DNA of 64,000 nucleotides from Cronobacter muytjensii ATCC 51329 (lineage in GTDB: Bacteria > Pseudomonadota > Gammaproteobacteria > Enterobacterales > Enterobacteriaceae). Position numbers and translations under genes: made by a program. Where the stretch lies: positions 3,038,001-3,102,000 of the forward strand of contig NZ_CP012268.1 of the NCBI RefSeq assembly GCF_001277195.1, written 5' to 3'. Numbering within the stretch: the stretch's first letter is position 1; each line of letters starts with the position of its first letter. This document shows, piece after piece, positions 61,572-64,000 of the stretch. Below the pieces are notes generated by a model. That model was not told the DNA's origin. It saw only the letters and a program-made list of their open reading frames with translations, and searched no databases.

Positions 61572-61623
61572 TTAATATTTGACACGCCCACGCCGTGGGC
61601 GTTTATAACATCGTGTGGCTACG

Positions 61624-61657
61624 AAAAAAATAACCCCGCGTCGGCGGGGTTATTTTT
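61624..61657. terminator. Bidirectional terminator between phoE and crl
   Basis: AATAACCCCG and CGGGGTTATT surround a short GC loop and are flanked by long A- and T-runs between the convergent genes. Confidence 0.93.
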
Positions 61658-61688
61658 TGGCTTATCCAGGTATTAACTGAAATACGGC

Positions 61689-62078
61689 TTATGCAGAAAG
61701 TTTCAGGTTTTCTGTCACCGGCTCCAGTTTTAAATCCATCGAAGCGAGCAGCGCACGCAATCTTTCATGGAAGTCACGCAGCGTTTTCTCAAGCTTCTCT
61801 TTCACTTCGGCGTCTTTGATCGGGGTGACATTCCAGACGCCCTCTTTATCAAACAGACCAAATTGCCAGGTGTAGGTGAAACGGTCTTCCTGTGCTTCCA
61901 GCTCCATCCACCAGCCCCAGAATTCACGCTTCTCCGGCGCTGGTTTCACGTTGACGCAAACAGCCAGGCAATCAAAGAAGAAGCGGTTATCTTCACACTG
62001 CTCTTCCCGAATATACGGGCCAAGGGCAGTGAATTTCTTAATCATCCTGCTTTTCGGGTGTCCACTCGGTAACGTCAT
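61689..62078 (-). CDS. crl: Sigma factor-binding protein Crl
   Basis: The 129-residue protein begins MTLPSGHPKSRMIKKFTALG and carries CEDNRFFFDCLAVCVNVKPA and FWGWWMELEAQEDRF, as in E. coli Crl. It binds sigma-S and promotes its association with core RNA polymerase, raising stationary-phase and curli gene expression. The ATG at 62078 follows AAGGAG; a longer frame to 62132 is unsupported. The last 15 residues differ from the E. coli tail, which is normal for this protein. Confidence 0.95.
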   Translation of the reverse strand: MTLPSGHPKSRMIKKFTALGPYIREEQCEDNRFFFDCLAVCVNVKPAPEKREFWGWWMELEAQEDRFTYTWQFGLFDKEGVWNVTPIKDAEVKEKLEKTLRDFHERLRALLASMDLKLEPVTENLKLSA

Positions 62079-62135
62079 TGCGATCTCCTTTTGTGAAGCC
62101 ACTGTTTTACCAAACCAATGGAAATTAGCCAATCA

Positions 62136-63383
62136 TTAACGCAATTTATGGTTTACCCACCCGGAAATCTCATGCAGCGCCTTGTCAAAGTTGCTGTACA
62201 CGGGCGAAGTCGGGATCTCCAGCAGTTTACCCGCGACAGATGACGAGGCGATTAAACGCGCTTCTTCCTCCGGGCTGAACGGATCGTTTTTCCAGAAGCC
62301 CGCCAGCATTGGCGTCGGACAGCGGCGGCCCAGCAGCCCCTGCGTTTTCAGCGAATAGCGGTTGAGTTCGACGCGCAGCGCGTTGTCCGAGGCGTCATAC
62401 ATGCCAAGCCGGCTCGCCAGCACATCCATATACATCTCCGGCACCTGGCCTTGCCGCGTCGGCTCGCTTAACAATTGATGCACTACCGGGCCAAGACACG
62501 CCACCGCCTTCAGGCGTGGCGCCTCCAGATACGCCAGCCGCACCGCCACGTTCGCCCCGAAGCGGAACCCAAACGCCGCCACACGGGTGTGATCGACCCA
62601 CGGCAGCGTCGGCAGCGCCTGCAACACATGCTGATGCAGAAAGCTCGAATCCTGGGTGAGCGTCCATTTCGCTGACGCGCCGACGGACGGCATATCGATG
62701 GTCAGCATGGCGATCCCGAGCGGCGCGAAGTAGCGCTCGAAAAGATTAAAGTAGTCGCTTTGCAGCGAATCGAGACCGCCGCAAATCAGCACCGTCGGGA
62801 ACGGCCCTTGCCCGCCTTTGGGCAGATGCAAAAAGCCGGTGATGGACGCGCCGCCGGGAATGGCGAACGTCAGCTCGCGCAGTTCGCCGGAGAGCCGCGT
62901 GGCCGCTTCTTCATAAGCCCGGTTGGCGAGCGCCTGCGCCTGTTCGGCCAGCGCGTCGCCCTTCAGATGCGGATACGCGGCGATACTGTAAAGTGTCGAC
63001 GCCATCAGCCACGCCTTGCCGATGGCGTGTTCGTCCGTTTCCTGCCCCGCGCGCTGCTGCCACGTCATCGCCTGCTTCGACCACTCGTAATTCCAGTTGC
63101 CGCCGCGATAGCCGACCACCGTGTCATACAGGGCGGGATCGGTGCGCTCGGCATCGCTTAATACAATGCGCGACTGCACCTCAAGAATTTCCAGCGGATC
63201 GACGCCGCGCCAGACCCACATCAGGCGGTTTATCATGCGGTACCAGTGCGGCACCGTTTTGCCATCCAGCGCGGACTGAATGACCGGAGGCGGGGCATGC
63301 TGAAGCCGACGCACCAGCGTCGACGTTTCGGGGTGCTTAAACCGTGGCTTAAACAGGGTTTCGCTCAGATTTGCCTGCGACAT
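62136..63383 (-). CDS. frsA: Fermentation/respiration switch protein FrsA (alpha/beta hydrolase)
   Basis: The 415-residue protein matches FrsA (YafA): QANLSETLFKPRFKHPETST near the start, KTVPHWYRMINRLMWVWRG, and the hydrolase core with ICGGLDSLQSDYFNLFERYF, LTIDMPSVGASAKW and AAFGFRFGANVAVRLAYLE. The nucleophile elbow is the atypical GFRFGAN, as in E. coli. FrsA was described as binding dephosphorylated enzyme IIA-Glc; its catalytic role is debated. The ATG at 63383 follows GGAGG. Confidence 0.94.
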   Translation of the reverse strand: MSQANLSETLFKPRFKHPETSTLVRRLQHAPPPVIQSALDGKTVPHWYRMINRLMWVWRGVDPLEILEVQSRIVLSDAERTDPALYDTVVGYRGGNWNYEWSKQAMTWQQRAGQETDEHAIGKAWLMASTLYSIAAYPHLKGDALAEQAQALANRAYEEAATRLSGELRELTFAIPGGASITGFLHLPKGGQGPFPTVLICGGLDSLQSDYFNLFERYFAPLGIAMLTIDMPSVGASAKWTLTQDSSFLHQHVLQALPTLPWVDHTRVAAFGFRFGANVAVRLAYLEAPRLKAVACLGPVVHQLLSEPTRQGQVPEMYMDVLASRLGMYDASDNALRVELNRYSLKTQGLLGRRCPTPMLAGFWKNDPFSPEEEARLIASSSVAGKLLEIPTSPVYSNFDKALHEISGWVNHKLR

Positions 63384-63440
63384 GCTCTGCCTCCGTGAAA
63401 ACGTCACAAAGCTTAATTGTACTCGCAGGCGATGGATAAA

Positions 63441-63468
63441 AACAAAAACGCCCGGCGGTGCCGGGCGT
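63441..63468 (-). terminator. Rho-independent terminator of gpt
   Basis: On the minus strand ACGCCCGGC, loop ACC and GCCGGGCGT lead into TTTTGTTTTT, shortly after the gpt stop codon. Confidence 0.88.
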
Positions 63469-63488
63469 AAAGATGCGTAAGGGCGGGA

Positions 63489-63947
63489 TTAACGGCCAGA
63501 CAGTGGCGGTACAAAGACCACGCCCATGTCCCACGGCTGCTCGATCCAGGTGTCCTGCGGAATGTCGATAACGTAGTCATCCACCAGCGGCTGGCCTGCC
63601 GGCTTAGCGAAAATGGTCACGAAACGGGCTTTTGGGTACATTTCGCGGATAGCCACCGCGGTGCCGCCGGTATCCACCAGATCGTCCACCACGATAAAGC
63701 CTTCGCCATCGCCTTCGGCGCGCTTGATAACCTTCAGTTCGCGCTGGTTGTCATGGTCGTAGCTGGAGATACAGACGGTATCAACGTGACGGATACCCAG
63801 TTCGCGCGCCAGCAGCGCGCCCGGCACCAGACCGCCGCGGCTGACGGCGATAATGCCTTTCCACTGCTCGGCCGGCAGCAGGCGGCTCGCCAGCTTGCGT
63901 GCATGGATCTGTAACATATCCCAGGTGACAACGTATTTTTCGCTCAT
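63489..63947 (-). CDS. gpt: Xanthine-guanine phosphoribosyltransferase
   Basis: The 152-residue enzyme salvages guanine, xanthine and hypoxanthine using PRPP. The PRPP-binding motif [14 protein letters not shown] lies at about residues 84-97. Other features are the N-terminal [17 protein letters not shown] and the base-binding C-terminus [17 protein letters not shown]. The length equals E. coli Gpt. It is a peripheral cytoplasmic enzyme, followed by its own terminator before frsA. Confidence 0.96.
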
Positions 63948-64000
63948 GTGAAGTGTCCCGGCCAGTTTAAAAAACGGCTTAAAAAGTGTTCAGGGGGAAA

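Overview
This is about 64 kb of chromosome from a high-GC member of the Enterobacteriaceae. The right end carries gpt, frsA, crl, phoE, proB, proA and the CGU-anticodon tRNA-Thr (thrW) in the order known from E. coli. The GC-rich codon use, the inositol cluster, a lac operon with a divergent lacI, padC and a pqq operon would fit Cronobacter or a near relative. The genus is inferred from memory of these families, not from a search.

Layout. (1) 1-4.1 kb: a pair of small DMT-type membrane proteins, a LysR regulator divergent from phenolic acid decarboxylase (padC), and a GH15 glucan hydrolase. (2) 4.1-10.6 kb: a metNIQ-type ABC importer, a Tat-exported PhoX-type phosphatase and a sugar-porter permease. 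(3) 10.9-22.8 kb: a complete myo-inositol catabolic regulon. iolDGHE and iolAB are leftward; iolC, iolR and iolI are rightward. Nearly every promoter region carries the same palindrome, TGAAAT-N3..5-ATTTYR, which I propose is the IolR operator. The permease upstream of iolE's 3' end also carries it, so it is probably the inositol transporter. (4) 22.9-31 kb: a small membrane protein, NAD-malic enzyme (maeA) and lacZY with divergent lacI. The lac intergenic region has two matching operators in inverted orientation. (5) 31-40.6 kb: a Fur-box-preceded lipoprotein and TonB-dependent receptor, an SDR oxidoreductase, a methyltransferase, a TetR/RidA pair with three operator copies, a second GAPDH, a GlxA-type regulator and a small acidic protein.

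(6) 40.9-42.2 kb: a decayed DUF2778 (Tlde1-like) peptidoglycan-targeting effector with its neighbours still present. (7) 42.3-49 kb: an M19 dipeptidase and pqqABCDEF, with a good CRP site and a hairpin before pqqA. (8) 49-52 kb: a DppA-like peptide-binding protein divergent from pepT. (9) 52.3-54.2 kb: an orphan type VI secretion cassette consisting of Hcp, an intact Tlde1-like effector, a periplasmic candidate immunity protein and an LprI-like protein. (10) 54.3-57.6 kb: accessory DNA at the 3' side of thrW, with a hypothetical protein, a ribbon-helix-helix protein and a strongly AT-rich 644-residue GHKL ATPase that stands alone. (11) 57.6-64 kb: the core block thrW-proAB-phoE-crl-frsA-gpt.

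The most novel items are the lone GHKL ATPase at the tRNA hotspot, which is a candidate defence gene, and the Hcp-effector-immunity cassette together with its decayed paralogue. I saw no CRISPR array, insertion sequence, integrase or rRNA.
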